A stretch of 64,000 nucleotides of DNA from Apium graveolens. Lineage: Eukaryota; Streptophyta; Magnoliopsida; Apiales; Apiaceae. This document shows positions 1 to 9,846 of the stretch, piece by piece (the stretch's first letter is position 1; each line of letters begins with the position of its first letter). The stretch is taken from NCBI RefSeq assembly GCF_009905375.1, contig NC_133653.1:58292673-58356672 (forward strand), in the 5' to 3' direction. The notes beneath the pieces are model-generated. The model saw only the letters and a program-made list of their open reading frames with translations, was not told the origin of the DNA and searched no databases. The translations under genes were made by a program, and so were the position numbers.

Positions 1-551
1 CAAATATCAGTTGAACAGTGAAAGCTGACACACAGCCGTCGAGTTGGATACAAACACACTGTGGAAGCCCATTAATTGGGTAATAGAGGACGAAAAGCAG
101 CAAAGACCAAGACTGTTAGATTTTATATTTATTCAGTTCTTTTGATTTTGTAATCTTGGTAATATATAAACCAAGAGAGTAGCAAATAGAAAAATAACTA
201 AGAGAGCTAAGAAACAAACATAGAGAAATCTTTGTAAGCACTATCTTTAGCATTTCCTGTGTTCTTAGTAGTTCTATTTTGTATAAGCAGCTGTGAGCAT
301 TTCTGCACACAGAGTCCTCTCGATATATTAAATATATCTCTGGTGGAATTGTTTAAATCCACCAGAAAGTTTTTAAAGACTCTTGTTTTTAATTACTCTT
401 GTTTTGATTCAATAAAGTTTATATTCCGCATTGTGCTAATCAAAACAAATATATCTATAATCGAGTTGAACATTTTTATTTCAAGAAAAAGTTCAAGAAT
501 TCCATTCAACCCCCCTTCTGTAATTCTTGCTATATTGTTAAGGGACTAACA
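1..551 (+). repeat. Copia LTR, 3' part (cut by window start)
   Basis: This is the right-hand part of a + oriented Copia LTR. It ends in CTAACA at 551 and carries the near-terminal block ATTCAACCCCCCTTCTGTAA, which is shared with the LTR ends at 17923 and 61949. A TATA box lies at 163-172. No primer-binding site follows 551, so this is either a 3' LTR whose element lies left of the window or a solo LTR. It is clearly diverged from the LTR at 16863-17923 and is therefore probably not its partner. One copy of the CGTCGAG word is seen near position 38. Confidence 0.8.
155..175 (+). promoter_or_regulatory. LTR TATA box inside inverted repeat
   Basis: The arrangement is CTTGGT, nine bases containing ATATATAA, then ACCAAG. 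The TATA box is framed by a perfect 6-bp inverted repeat. The same arrangement is conserved at 17543-17563 and 61578-61598. It is the likely LTR promoter core; its use is inferred. Confidence 0.65.
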
Positions 552-1478
552 GAACTTGTCCTCAGAATTTATGCAACTGACACTTAAACTGTTCATCTAA
601 AACAAGATTGATCACTACAGTAATAATCATCATTCATATGGAGTGTAAGTGTGTGCTTTAAGCTAAATATCAGACAAAGAGTAAAGTCTGATTCACTTCA
701 GTACATCTTAGAAATAAGGCATAACTAAGAACTTTGCTCAAAATCTATCATTAGTCTGAAGTCTACTATAGAATGAGTTCATGCATGAGTCCACCTCAAC
801 TGTTTTGTGCTCATTTTATGCATCTTTTGAAATTCCTTTTTACAGTGGCTTCTCAGTGTAAGTGAGTCACGACTGCGTATCAGAATTTATGCTGTTATCA
901 GAGTATTTCTCCAGTAATCAGAGAATGTGAAAAGTCACCAAGAAAAATTTATTTTGCTTTTCTAATGCATATTACTTAATACCAGCAATGCACTTGGGTC
1001 TTCCCTTCCACATATATTTTTCTCTAGATCTCAAAGGAGTACCTGATATTTATTTCTTTTCTTTACTTTTTCTTTTGATAAGTGAGGCTTATCAGCACTT
1101 AATACATCCATAAGATTTACCAACATCAGAACTTAACAGATAAGAAGCATTATTCTAGTTTTTGACTTAGTAATAAGATACACAAAGTAAACCTAACCAA
1201 GCTCAATATCAGAATTTGCTTGTTGTAAAAGATTTCCACATAAACAATTACTTCAAATATAAGATCTTTAGTATATTAGAGAGTACTAGGTCAGCATCTA
1301 GCACAATTATCCTCATTGGATTGAATAGTCACAGAAACATTCATATCACTATCCGAGTTTAGAAATTTACATCAGACAACAATCAACACTTAAGTAAATT
1401 TCAATTTAAGCACATATTACATAAAGATAGTAATATCTGTAAATACTGATCATAAAGTCTGATGTATCAGAACATAAA
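552..1478 (-). other. 3' noncoding region of minus Copia
   Basis: No gene is seen here. On the minus strand this follows the RNase H stop. It contains scattered copies of the family word in the forms TCAGAACTTA and TCAGAATTTA (for example near 558, 880, 1128, 1209 and 1468). A long pyrimidine stretch at about 1048-1075 reads as polypurine on the minus strand, but no LTR follows it. An extra ORF like that of the + Copia would be expected further along and is not present before the break at 551. Confidence 0.6.
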
Positions 1479-3191
1479 CTAAGCAGATTTAGAGAAAGAA
1501 CCTGAAACCATTCCAAGTTCATTTACCAATCTTGTAAAAGTAGCTTCACATAGTGGTTTTGTCAAGACATCTTCTAGTTGTTGATCTGTTGGAACAAAAT
1601 GCAATTCCACTGTACCTTCCATCACATGTTCCCTTATGAAGTGGTACCTAACGCTAATGTGCTTTGTCATTGAGTGTTGAACTGGATTACCTTTTAGATC
1701 AATAACACTTTAATTATCACAATAAATAGGGATTTTAGAAAATTCTAACCCATAATCCAGTAACTGATTCTTCATCCAAAGAATCCGTGCACAACAGCTT
1801 CCTGCAGCAATGTACTCTGCCTCTGCAATTGATGTGGAAATTGACTTTTGTTTCTTGTTAAACCAAGAAACTAATCTGCCTCCAAGAAATTGGCAGCTTC
1901 CACTTATGCTTTTCCTGTCAATTTTGCACCCTGCAAAATCTGCATTTGAGTAACCTATTAGCTTAAAGTTTGATTCCCTAGGATACCACAATCCTAGATC
2001 AGTTGTACCCTTAAGGTACTTGAAAATTCTTTTCACAGCTGTTAAGTGAGGTTCTCTTGGATCTGCTTGAAATCTTGCACAAAGACAGGTAGCATACATA
2101 ATATCAGGTCTACTTGCAGTTAGATAGAGTAGTGAGCCAATCATACCTCTGTAATCATTAATATCTACTGATGTACCAGTATCCTTATCCAATTTTATTG
2201 CAGTGGCCATAGGAGTGGATGCACTTGAACAGTCTTGCATTCCAAATTTCTTCAATAAATTTCTGGTGTACTTAGATTGACAAATAAAAGTTCCTTCTAC
2301 GTTCTGATTGACTTGAAGGCCCAGAAAATAGCTAAGTTCTCTAATCATACTCATTTGATATCTTGACTGCATTAGTTTGGCAAACCTTTTACAAAGTCTG
2401 TCATTTGTAGAACCAAAAATGATATCATCAACATATATCTGCACCAAAAGTAAGTCCTTTCCATGGTTGAGATAGAATAAAGTTTTGTCAATAGTCCCTC
2501 TGTTAAATCCACTTTTCAGAAGAAACTGAGCTAATGTCTCATACCATACTCTTGGAGCTTGCTTAAGACCATAAAGTGATTTATCAAGTCTGTCGACATG
2601 ATTAGGAAATTTTGAATCTACAAAACCTGAAGGTTGTTCAACATATACTTCTTCTTCCAATTCTCCATTAAGAAAAGCACTTTTTACATCCATTTGAAAG
2701 ACTTTATACTTTTGTGAGCAGCATAAGCCAGAAATATCCTTATGGCTTCCAATCTAGCAACTGGTGTAAATGTTTCATCATAATTAATTCCCTCCTATTG
2801 AGAATATCCTTTTGCAACCAGCCTTGTTTTATTCCTTGTAATTATGCCATCACTATCAGTTTTGTTTCTGAACACCCATTTTGTACCAACAACTGATATG
2901 TTCTTTGGTCTTGGCACTAAGGTCCAGACTTTCTTTCTTTCAAATTCATTTAACTCTTCCTGCATTGCTTGCTCCCACTCAGCATCTTGAAGAGCTTCTT
3001 CCACTTTCTTTGGTTCAGCCTGAGAAAGAAAAGAATGATAGAGATATTTATTTGATGTTGCTGTTCTAGTTCTAATACCTGCTTCAGGATCTCCAATAAT
3101 CAAGTCAGGTGTATGTGCTTTAGTCCACTTCCTTGCAGATGGAAGGTTATCTCTAGAACTGGATGCTCCCACATGATCCATGCTGTCTCCA
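1479..3191 (-). pseudogene. pol: Copia reverse transcriptase and RNase H (broken)
   Basis: This copies the element RNA into DNA and degrades the RNA strand, inside virus-like particles. Blocks in order on the minus strand: the RT start with WTLVPRPKN and TKWVFRNK (3181-2795), KSAFLNGELEEEVYVEQP, the active site IYVDD followed by IIFGS (near 2430), SLLYLTASRPDIMYATC, then RNase H with STSIAEAEYIAAGSCC and ILWMKNQLLDYG, and the end with KHISVRYHFIREHVMEG and LTKPL. The catalytic YVDD is intact. The frame is broken by a stop near 2795, a frameshift near 2700 and a stop near 1710, so no continuous product can be made. The family is certain; activity is excluded by the breaks. Confidence 0.9.
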
Positions 3192-4440
3192 TCAACATTT
3201 TCTGATGCTCCCCCCTGAAATCATGCTATCTGATTTGGATCCTTCAGAATTTGAGTTTCCAGAATTATCAGAACTTGGCCCATCAGAACTTGATGAATCA
3301 GAACTTGAAGAGCCTGTTCTAGGTTCTGATGCTTCTTGAGATGTGGTTGGATCTTCAATATGCTCCCCCTGTACAGGTGCATTTTCCTTTGGCGTAGTCA
3401 CCACAGTTTCAATAACATCAGAGTTTAACCCATCAGAGTTTGCAGTATCAGGATTTAGACTATCAGAATTTACAGAATCAGAATTTAAAACTTCATTTTC
3501 AAATCTCAGCTGATCATTATCATTGAAATCTTCAAGTCCAGTAATCTTCTTATCATCAAAAGAGACATTGATAGATTCCATTACTACCCTTGTTCTTAAA
3601 TTGTAGACTCTGAAGGCTTTTGTGGAAAGTTGATATCCAACAAAAATTCCTTCACCAGCTTTTAGATCAAATTTGGATAGCTGTTCAGGATGAGTCTTAA
3701 GAACGAAACACTTGCATCCAAATACATGAAAGTACTTCAGATTTGGCTTATTTTTCTTCACCATCTCATATGGTGTCTTTCCATGCTTTTTGATAAGTGT
3801 TGCATTCTGAGTAAAATAAGCAGTTTGCACAGCTTCAGCCCAAAAGTAGGTTGGTAACTTTGCTTCATCAAGCATAGTTCTTGCAGCTTCAATAAGAGTT
3901 CTATTCTTTCTTTCAACAACTCCATTTTGCTGTGGAGTTCTAGGAGCAGAAAATTCCTTCTTTATTCCATGGTCTTTGCAGAACTCTTCCATGATCAAAT
4001 ACTTGAACTTGGTGCCATTATCACTTCTTATGATTTTCACAGTCTTTGACCAATTTATCCAGTTGTTTGACATGATTAATCAAGATAGATGCAGTTTCAC
4101 TTTTTGTGTGCAAGAAATACACCCATGTGTATCTGGTAAACTCATCTACTATGACCATAGCATATTTCTTCTTTGTAATAGACATGACATTCACTGGACC
4201 AAATAGATCAACATGTAGTAGGTGATAAGGCTCAAGAATTGAAGATTCAGTCTTGCTCTTGAATGAAAATTTTCTTTGTTTTGTCTTTTGACATGAATCA
4301 CAAAGGCCATCAGGAGAAAATACTGATTTTGGCAGTCCTCTCATAAGATTTTTCTTGACTAGTTCATTTATATTATTAAAATTTAAATGAGAGAGTTTCT
4401 TGTGTCAATCCCAACTTTCTTCAATTGATGCTCTGCTTAA
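3192..4440 (-). pseudogene. pol: Copia integrase (broken)
   Basis: Integrase inserts the DNA copy into the genome. A GAG-pre-integrase block with LCDSCQKTKQRKFSF is followed by the rve core with VDLFGPVNV, RSDNGTKFK and VVERKNRTLIEAART, which supply the D, D and E of the DDE site. The usual C-terminal region with VFGCKCFVLK follows. The last part (about 3220-3500) is rich in Ser and Asp (NSDS, SSSDG) and is built from repeats of the family word ATCAGAACTT / TCAGAATTTA read through the coding frame. The reading frame shifts near 4030-4070, so the core is split between two frames. Confidence 0.9.
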
Positions 4441-5599
4441 CAGACAAATTGCAGAACCATCAGAACTTGTTAAAAGCTTGCTTCATAAATGTTACCATGT
4501 CTGTATCCTTTCAGAACAACTTTGCATGTAGATTTGCTTATAACTTCACAATGTTCTTCAAAGAAATCCACATGATAACCTCTATCACAGATTTTACTAA
4601 CACTTAGCATATTGTGTTTATGTCCTGAGACTAGAGCTACTTTTTCAATGATGACATTCCCAAGATTGATATTGCCATATCCCAGAGTTTTTCCCATGTT
4701 GCCTTCTCCATAAGAAACTCCTGGGACAGCTTTCTCCACAAAGTCTGATAGCAGGGCTTTATTTCCAGTCATATGTCCTGAACATCCACTGTCCAGAACT
4801 AGGATATTTTTTCAGTTGCCCTGCAATCACAAAGACCACTAATGATTAGTTTTAAGGACCCAGACTTGTTTGGATCCTTCGGCCTTATTAAGTTTGTTAA
4901 CATTTGCAGCGGATTTAACATCAGAGTTTATGTTAACATTTTTCTTATCAGAATTTACAGTATCAGACTTTGCATCAGAACTTACACTAGAACGAATAAT
5001 GCTAACTTTCTTAAAAGAAGGTTTTATTTGATAATAATCATAGTACAAACTATGATATTCATTACAAGTGTAAATGGAATGCCATAAACTACCACAATGA
5101 AAACAAGGATTTTGTGGTTTAAACCTAACAGACTGACTCTTAACTCCTAATTTAGGAGGTAAAAAGTTGATATTCTTATTCTTCCTGCAAAAAGAAGCAA
5201 GATGGTTAGAGTTTCCACAGTTATAGCATTTCTTTCTGGGAGCATTAGGAACAGGCTTATAATTATTGCTTTTATTTACACCTTCCTTTCCATTCCTATT
5301 TTTCCTAGGTGGCTTTACCTTGTTTACATTCTTAATCTCTTTCAGCTTATACTTGATTGCTTCTTTGTCATTAAGCTTATGTTAACTTCAGCTGGTTTAT
5401 CCTGTTTTAATTTGTCAGAAGTTGACTCTGCCTTAACTTTTATCTCAATATCTTCCATCTTTTCAGAATCAGACTTTACAGTTTTAGCTACAAACTTAAC
5501 AGGATTTACCTTTGGCTTATTAGTCTGTTTAACAATAATTGGCTTAATTTGTTCAGTTCCTGTTTCACTTTTATCATCTCCATAACCTAAGCCCTCTTT
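4441..5599 (-). pseudogene. gag-pol: Copia Gag C-terminus and aspartic protease (broken)
   Basis: This continues the Gag-Pol polyprotein after the stop at about 5600. On the minus strand it encodes two further zinc knuckles, CYNCGNSNHLASFC (about 5230-5190) and CFHCGSLWHSIYTC (about 5110-5070), an Asn/Ser/Asp linker rich in the family word (4920-5000), and the retropepsin-like protease whose catalytic motif reads LDSGCSGHMTGN near 4770-4800. The block GNVIIEKVALVSGHKHNMLS follows. There are frameshifts near 5380 and just before the protease. With the knuckle in the upstream part this Gag has three CCHC motifs, more than the usual one or two. Confidence 0.82.
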
Positions 5600-7195
5600 C
5601 TAGTTTCCACTACTTAGTAAATTCTGAGTTGTTCTGCCAGAGTTAGTCCAAGTCCTGATAATCTTTCTTTCTTTTTCTAACTCAGTTTTTAGAGATTGAT
5701 TCAATTTTAACACTTCATCTCTAACATAAAAAGCATCATCTCTTTCTTTCTGAGTTTGATGGAACATAACTAACTCTTTTTCTAAATAGTCATTCCTTTT
5801 CTTAAAAGCCAGATTTTCAGAAGTTAACCTATCACATGTTAAATTCTGATCTCTATAGCTAATGAATATGGTTTTAAGATAAGATCTCAACTCAGTAATA
5901 TCATCAGTATGAAAAACATAAGTTGTTTGAGGTACTTTTAACTCAGCATCATCAGATGTGCTATCAACATTTGCCATCAAGGCATAGTTCACCTCATTTT
6001 CAGAATCTGAAGTGTCTGTCCAGCTTTTCTTCTTTGCGACAAGTGCCTTGCCTTTGTCACCTTTTCCTTTCTTGCAATCAGGAGATATGTGGCCTTTCTC
6101 ACCACAATTGTAGCATTTAACATTTGAGTAATCTCCTCTGTCAGACTTTCCTGCTTTGCCTTCAGATTTTATGAATCCCTTCTTATCAGAACTTCCACTT
6201 TTCCTGGAAAACTTCTTTCCCCTTCTGAATTTCCTGAAGGCTATCTTTGTGATGCCCTTTACCATAAGAGCACACAATCTCATCATCTCTTCATCAACAT
6301 CCATCTCAGATAGACTTTCAGTTTCTGAATCCTCATCATCGTCATCAGAACTTGATGAATCTGAATCAAACTTTGTGATGAGAGCCTTTCCTTTGCCTTT
6401 CTTTGAGACAACCACTTTGGGGGATTCCTCCTCGGCCTTAAGAGCAACTGTTCTTGACTTTCTCCCATGTCTCTTGCTTCTTTGATCCATCTCAAGTTCA
6501 TGAGTTTTGAGCATACCATAAATTTCATCAAGAGTAGTTTCATCAAGAGCATAGTTGTATCTTATAGTGGTTGCCTTCAAATCCCAACTTTTAAGAAGAG
6601 CTAAAAGGAATTTAAGATTAGTATCTTCAAGATCATATTCCTTATCCACCAGTGACAGATCATTCAAGAGTTTGACAAATTTGTCATATAAACCAGTTAA
6701 TGACTCATCAGGTTTTGAGTCAAAGTGCTCATACTCTTGAGTGAGTATAGTCCTCATGTTCTTCTTAATTGTATCAGTTCCCTGACATCTTATTTCCAAG
6801 GCATCCCATATCTCCTTTGCATTCTTGCATTTAATTACCCTATTTGACATGACATTATCAATGGCACTATGCAGCAAATGCCTTACCTTTGAATCCTTGA
6901 CAATTGATGAGATATCTTCAGCTGTATACTCACTTTTCTCCTTTGGTACAGTCTTTGCTGGCTGATCTGCAACTACAACAGAGAGCTTTGTTGGCTTATG
7001 TGGTCCTTCATTAATTCTGTCAAGGTATTCTGGATATGTAGCTTCCAGAAACATAGCCATCCTCACTTTCCATATGGGATACTCAGAAGGTCTCAGCATG
7101 GGAACCCTAATAGTCTCACATCGACTGTGGATTTGAGTCTTTGGAGTTTCTTCAGTTTTGGTGGGCTTGGTTGGAGTTTGTTCTTCTTCAGACAA
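5600..7195 (-). CDS. gag: Copia Gag, ended early by a stop codon
   Basis: This is the structural protein of the virus-like particle; it binds the element RNA. The frame of 531 codons starts with MSEEEQTPTK 28 bases after the primer site, which supports the start. It has the UBN2/retrotran_gag-type block with YPIWKVRMAMFLEA and AKEIWDALEIRCQGTD, then a basic region, a CCHC knuckle CYNCGEKGHISPDC (about 6072-6118) and a coiled-coil-like tail (about residues 440-515). The frame ends at a TAG after SSGN, although sequence beyond it (KEGLGYGD) still reads as polyprotein in the same frame. Relatives have Trp here, so a TGG to TAG change is likely (inference). A single Gag-Pol frame is normal for this group. 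Confidence 0.85.
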   Translation of the reverse strand: MSEEEQTPTKPTKTEETPKTQIHSRCETIRVPMLRPSEYPIWKVRMAMFLEATYPEYLDRINEGPHKPTKLSVVVADQPAKTVPKEKSEYTAEDISSIVKDSKVRHLLHSAIDNVMSNRVIKCKNAKEIWDALEIRCQGTDTIKKNMRTILTQEYEHFDSKPDESLTGLYDKFVKLLNDLSLVDKEYDLEDTNLKFLLALLKSWDLKATTIRYNYALDETTLDEIYGMLKTHELEMDQRSKRHGRKSRTVALKAEEESPKVVVSKKGKGKALITKFDSDSSSSDDDDEDSETESLSEMDVDEEMMRLCALMVKGITKIAFRKFRRGKKFSRKSGSSDKKGFIKSEGKAGKSDRGDYSNVKCYNCGEKGHISPDCKKGKGDKGKALVAKKKSWTDTSDSENEVNYALMANVDSTSDDAELKVPQTTYVFHTDDITELRSYLKTIFISYRDQNLTCDRLTSENLAFKKRNDYLEKELVMFHQTQKERDDAFYVRDEVLKLNQSLKTELEKERKIIRTWTNSGRTTQNLLSSGN

Positions 7196-7223
7196 ACTTT
7201 ACTGTATATGTGTTAACAGATAG

Positions 7224-7235
7224 GCTCTGATACCA
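7224..7235 (-). other. Primer-binding site, tRNA-iMet
   Basis: The minus strand reads TGGTATCAGAGC two bases after the end of the LTR. This matches the 3' end of plant initiator tRNA-Met, the usual primer for Copia and many Gypsy elements. It fixes the orientation of the element and the inner LTR boundary at 7238. Confidence 0.92.
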
Positions 7236-7457
7236 CTTGTTAGGTCATACACACTGTACAAGGGGGTTGAATAGAGTGTATACTATAATCAAATCGAATT
7301 AAGAACACAAGTATGTAACAAAGAATAATCTTATTAATAAAATAGTATTGCAATGGAACCGTCCTCTCTCAGTGATGAACAAATATCACGAGAGCTGCTA
7401 GGGTTACAATAAATAATATTCTCAATAATCATAACACTTCTAGTGTAAACCCTATGT

Positions 7458-7475
7458 TGTGTTTATATAGACACA
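7458..7475 (-). promoter_or_regulatory. LTR TATA box inside inverted repeat
   Basis: The minus strand reads TGTGT-CTATATAA-ACACA, a TATA box framed by a perfect 5-bp inverted repeat. The design is the same as in the other Copia LTRs but with different arm sequence. It is the likely promoter core; the function is inferred. Confidence 0.6.
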
Positions 7476-7690
7476 CAGTTACAAGATAATCTTCTAATTG
7501 ATATCGAATATAATTCTGTATCCTAAAATATATCAATTAATTATCTTTTCTTCCAAGTCTTTTATTCTTCATAGAATTCTTCTCTATGCATATATCTTCT
7601 TATTTTAGTCTTGATCTTCTTTCCCTTTAAATCATCCGCCTTCCTTATCTGAAAGTCTTCTTAAGTCCTAATATTATCTCCTGATGAATA

Positions 7691-7795
7691 TCTTCTGATA
7701 TCTTAAGTTCTGATAACTTAAGTTCTGATATCTTAAGTTCTGACTTTAGTATAAGTACTGATTTCCAGTTAAGTCCTGATTTGTCCTGTTAGTCA
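7691..7795 (-). repeat. Cluster of family word AAGTTCTGAT in LTR
   Basis: TTAAGTTCTGATA-type units occur repeatedly (for example at 7704-7716, 7719-7731 and 7734-7744), with degenerate copies AGTACTGATT and AAGTCCTGATT after them. On the element's own strand they lie upstream of the TATA box. The same word, in the reverse orientation on the plus strand, fills the 3' noncoding part and parts of gag and pol. Confidence 0.75.
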
Positions 7796-7853
7796 AGATC
7801 TGAAAACTAAACACAAATCATTATTAGACATGACATCACAAATATATCTAACA

Positions 7854-8690
7854 TCATTTGTCTGTTAATTGCAAAACTGCCATGCCTACTTCCATATCCG
7901 TGCCACCTCATTTTCCCAACATAAATGCCATGCCTTATATGTCTATGAATGTTATGTCTACACATAATATGAATGCACAGTTTGCTAACATACCATTTGA
8001 ACCTAATCTTTATTATGCTGCATTTAGTATGCCACAAATACAATTTAGCATGCCTTACTGGAATAACATGTTTAGTAGTAGCATGCCATTTCCTGTTAAT
8101 TAAAATATGCATGATAATTTTGTTGTAATGAATGGTTTCAAAGGTTCAACTCAAATGACTAAGAATGAATCTGATATCCCCAAGTCAAATGAGATAAAGC
8201 CTAAGAAACAGAAAAAGAAAGCTAACAAGGCAGGACCCAAGAAAATTTGGTACCAAAATCAACTTGATTTGATTTTGATGTGTGCAGGGAAACAGAAAGA
8301 ATCTATGGTACTTGGATAGTGGTTGTTCAAGACACATGACTGGTGATTCTACCCTGCTCACAGAGTTCAAGGAGAAAGCTGGCCCAAGTATTACTTTTGG
8401 ATATGACAACAAGGGTTATACTGTGGGATATGGCTTGATTTCAAAAGACAATGTCATCATTGAGGAGGTTGCCTTAGTGGATGGTCTCAAGCACAATTTG
8501 TTGAGTATCAGCCATCTATGTGATAAAGGCAATTCAGTGAACTTCAACTCAAAAGCCTGTGTTATGACAAACATGAGAAACAACAAAGTGGTTCTCACTG
8601 GTGTGAGAAAAGGGAATGTGTACTTAGCTGACTTCAACTCATCAAATGCAGAATCTGTTACTTGTCTTCTCAGTAAAGCAAGTCAAGATG
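7854..8690 (+). pseudogene. gag-pol: Copia Gag C-terminal linker and protease (broken)
   Basis: The first 250 bases encode a Met/Pro/Asn-rich linker (SMNVMSTHN, MPYWNNMFSSSMPF), which in SIRE elements lies between the second zinc knuckle and the protease. A stop (TAA at 8101) and a frameshift near 8280 follow. The protease then reads NLWYLDSGCSRHMTGDS at about 8296-8346, with the catalytic Asp in DSG, and continues with GLISKDNVIIEEVALVDG and LKHNLLSISHLCDKG. The protease cuts the polyprotein. It is truncated on the left by the minus Copia insertion. Confidence 0.85.
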
Positions 8691-9740
8691 AAAGTTGGCT
8701 ACGACACAAGAAGCTATCCCATCTAAACTTCAAGACCATGAATGAACTTGTAAAGAAAGAACTGGTTAGAGGTATTACTCAAGTGGTGTTTTCTAAGGAT
8801 GGATTGTGTGATGCCTGCCAAAAAGGAAAGCATATCAAAGCATCATTCAGAAAGAAGCTTAATTCAACAATTGAAGAACGTTTGCAACTGCTACGCATGG
8901 ATTTGTTTGGACCAGTCAATGTGTTGTCCATCTCAAGAAAAAGATTTTGCCTAGTAATTGTAGATGATTTATCAAAGTTCTCTTGGACATATTTTCTAAA
9001 GTCTAAAGATGAGGCTAGTGAAATCATCATCAATCACATAAGGCAAGTCAATAATCATCCTGATTTCAAAGTTAGAAGAATCAGGAGTGATAATGGAACT
9101 AAGTTCAAGAATTCTGACATTAGAGCATTTTGTGAAGAAAATGGGATTTTGCATGAGTTTTCAGCAGCAAGAACTCCATAACAAAATGGAGTAGTAGAAA
9201 GGAAGAACAGATCATTTATTGAAGCTGCAAGGACAATGCTTGAAGAGTCTAAGTTACCAACATATTTTTGGGCTGAAGCTGTAAATATCGCATGCTACAC
9301 TCAGAATATTTCTCTGGTTAATCAAGTAAAATGCTTGACTCCCTATCAATTGTTCAAGAACAAGAAGCCAACTCTAAATTTTATTCATGTCTTTTGCTGC
9401 AAATGTTATATCTTGAGAAATCAAACTGATCAGAATGGGAAGTTTGATGCTAAAGCAGATGAAAGAATTTTTATTGGATATGTTGTTGGTAAAGCATATA
9501 GAGTCTACAATCTAAGAACCAACATTGTTGTGGAATCAATACATGTTGTGTTTGATGATAAAAAGATTGAAGGACTGCAAGATGGAGATTACCATGAGAG
9601 CCTCAAATTTGACAATGTGGAGATGGTTAGTGATGACAATGATGATAAAAGTGATCAAGAAACAGTATCAAAGGATAATGCAGAAAAATCCACTACCAAT
9701 GAAGCACAAAATTCAACATTTATCGAGTTGCATAATGCTT
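8691..9740 (+). pseudogene. pol: Copia integrase (broken)
   Basis: A GAG-pre-integrase block (SWLRHKKLSHLNF, LCDACQKGKHIKASF) leads into the rve core with MDLFGPVNVLSISRKRF, RRIRSDNGTKFKN and GVVERKNRSFIEAART. All three DDE residues are visible. A TAA at 9179-9181 falls inside the usually invariant PQQNGVVER block; relatives have Gln, so CAA to TAA is likely. The C-terminal region continues to about 9740 with KNKKPTLNFIHVFCCKCY and VVGKAYRVYNLRTN. It sits between the protease and the repeated linker, as in other Copia elements. Confidence 0.9.
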
Positions 9741-9846
9741 CATCCGTCGGGAGACAATCTACTTTATCCGTCGGGAGATAATCTGCTTTATCCGTTGGGA
9801 GACAACCAGCTTCATCCGTCGGTACTCAAAATTCACCATCCGTCGG
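9741..9846 (+). repeat. 24-bp coding tandem repeat with CCGTCGGG word, 5 copies
   Basis: ATCCGTCGG (one copy ATCCGTTGG) starts at 9742, 9766, 9790, 9814 and 9838, exactly 24 bp apart. In the integrase-RT linker frame this encodes an octapeptide of the SSVGRQST / LSVGR.. type. Since 24 is a multiple of 3, repeat gain or loss keeps the frame. A TAA at 9780-9782 interrupts the second unit. The word is the same one that is clustered in this element's LTR. Confidence 0.9.

Larger units (their letters stand above)
552..7853 (-). mobile_element. SIRE-like Copia retrotransposon, 3' LTR missing
   Basis: Read on the minus strand, the order is 5' LTR (7853-7238), tRNA-iMet primer site, Gag, protease, integrase, RT and RNase H (to 1479), then about 930 bp of 3' noncoding sequence. 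This order (integrase before RT) defines Ty1/Copia. Its own word, AAGTTCTGAT (reverse ATCAGAACTT), occurs in the LTR, the coding region and the 3' noncoding region, which ties 552-1478 to this element. The 3' LTR is absent: at 551/552 the sequence passes abruptly into a + strand LTR of another copy. At the other side it interrupts the gag-protease region of the + Copia at 7853/7854. The lineage call rests on sequence resemblance. Confidence 0.85.
7238..7853 (-). repeat. 5' LTR of minus Copia
   Basis: A 616-bp LTR. On the minus strand it starts TGTTAGATATATTTG and ends GACCTAACA, giving TGTTAG...CTAACA ends. It contains a TATA box (7458-7475), a cluster of the family word near its start (7691-7795) and the near-terminal TTCAACCCCCTTGTA block. 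No second copy is present in the window. Just outside, 7854-7858 (TCATT) would be one target-site copy. Confidence 0.88.

Noticed and set aside
1..551. 1-551 as the 5' LTR partner of the LTR at 16863-17923
   Set aside because: No primer-binding site follows 551, the two LTRs differ clearly in sequence, and 552-1478 belongs to the minus Copia by its AAGTTCTGAT words.
1048..1075. Pyrimidine stretch as polypurine tract of the minus Copia 3' LTR
   Set aside because: No TG-start LTR sequence matching 7238-7853 follows it on the minus strand.
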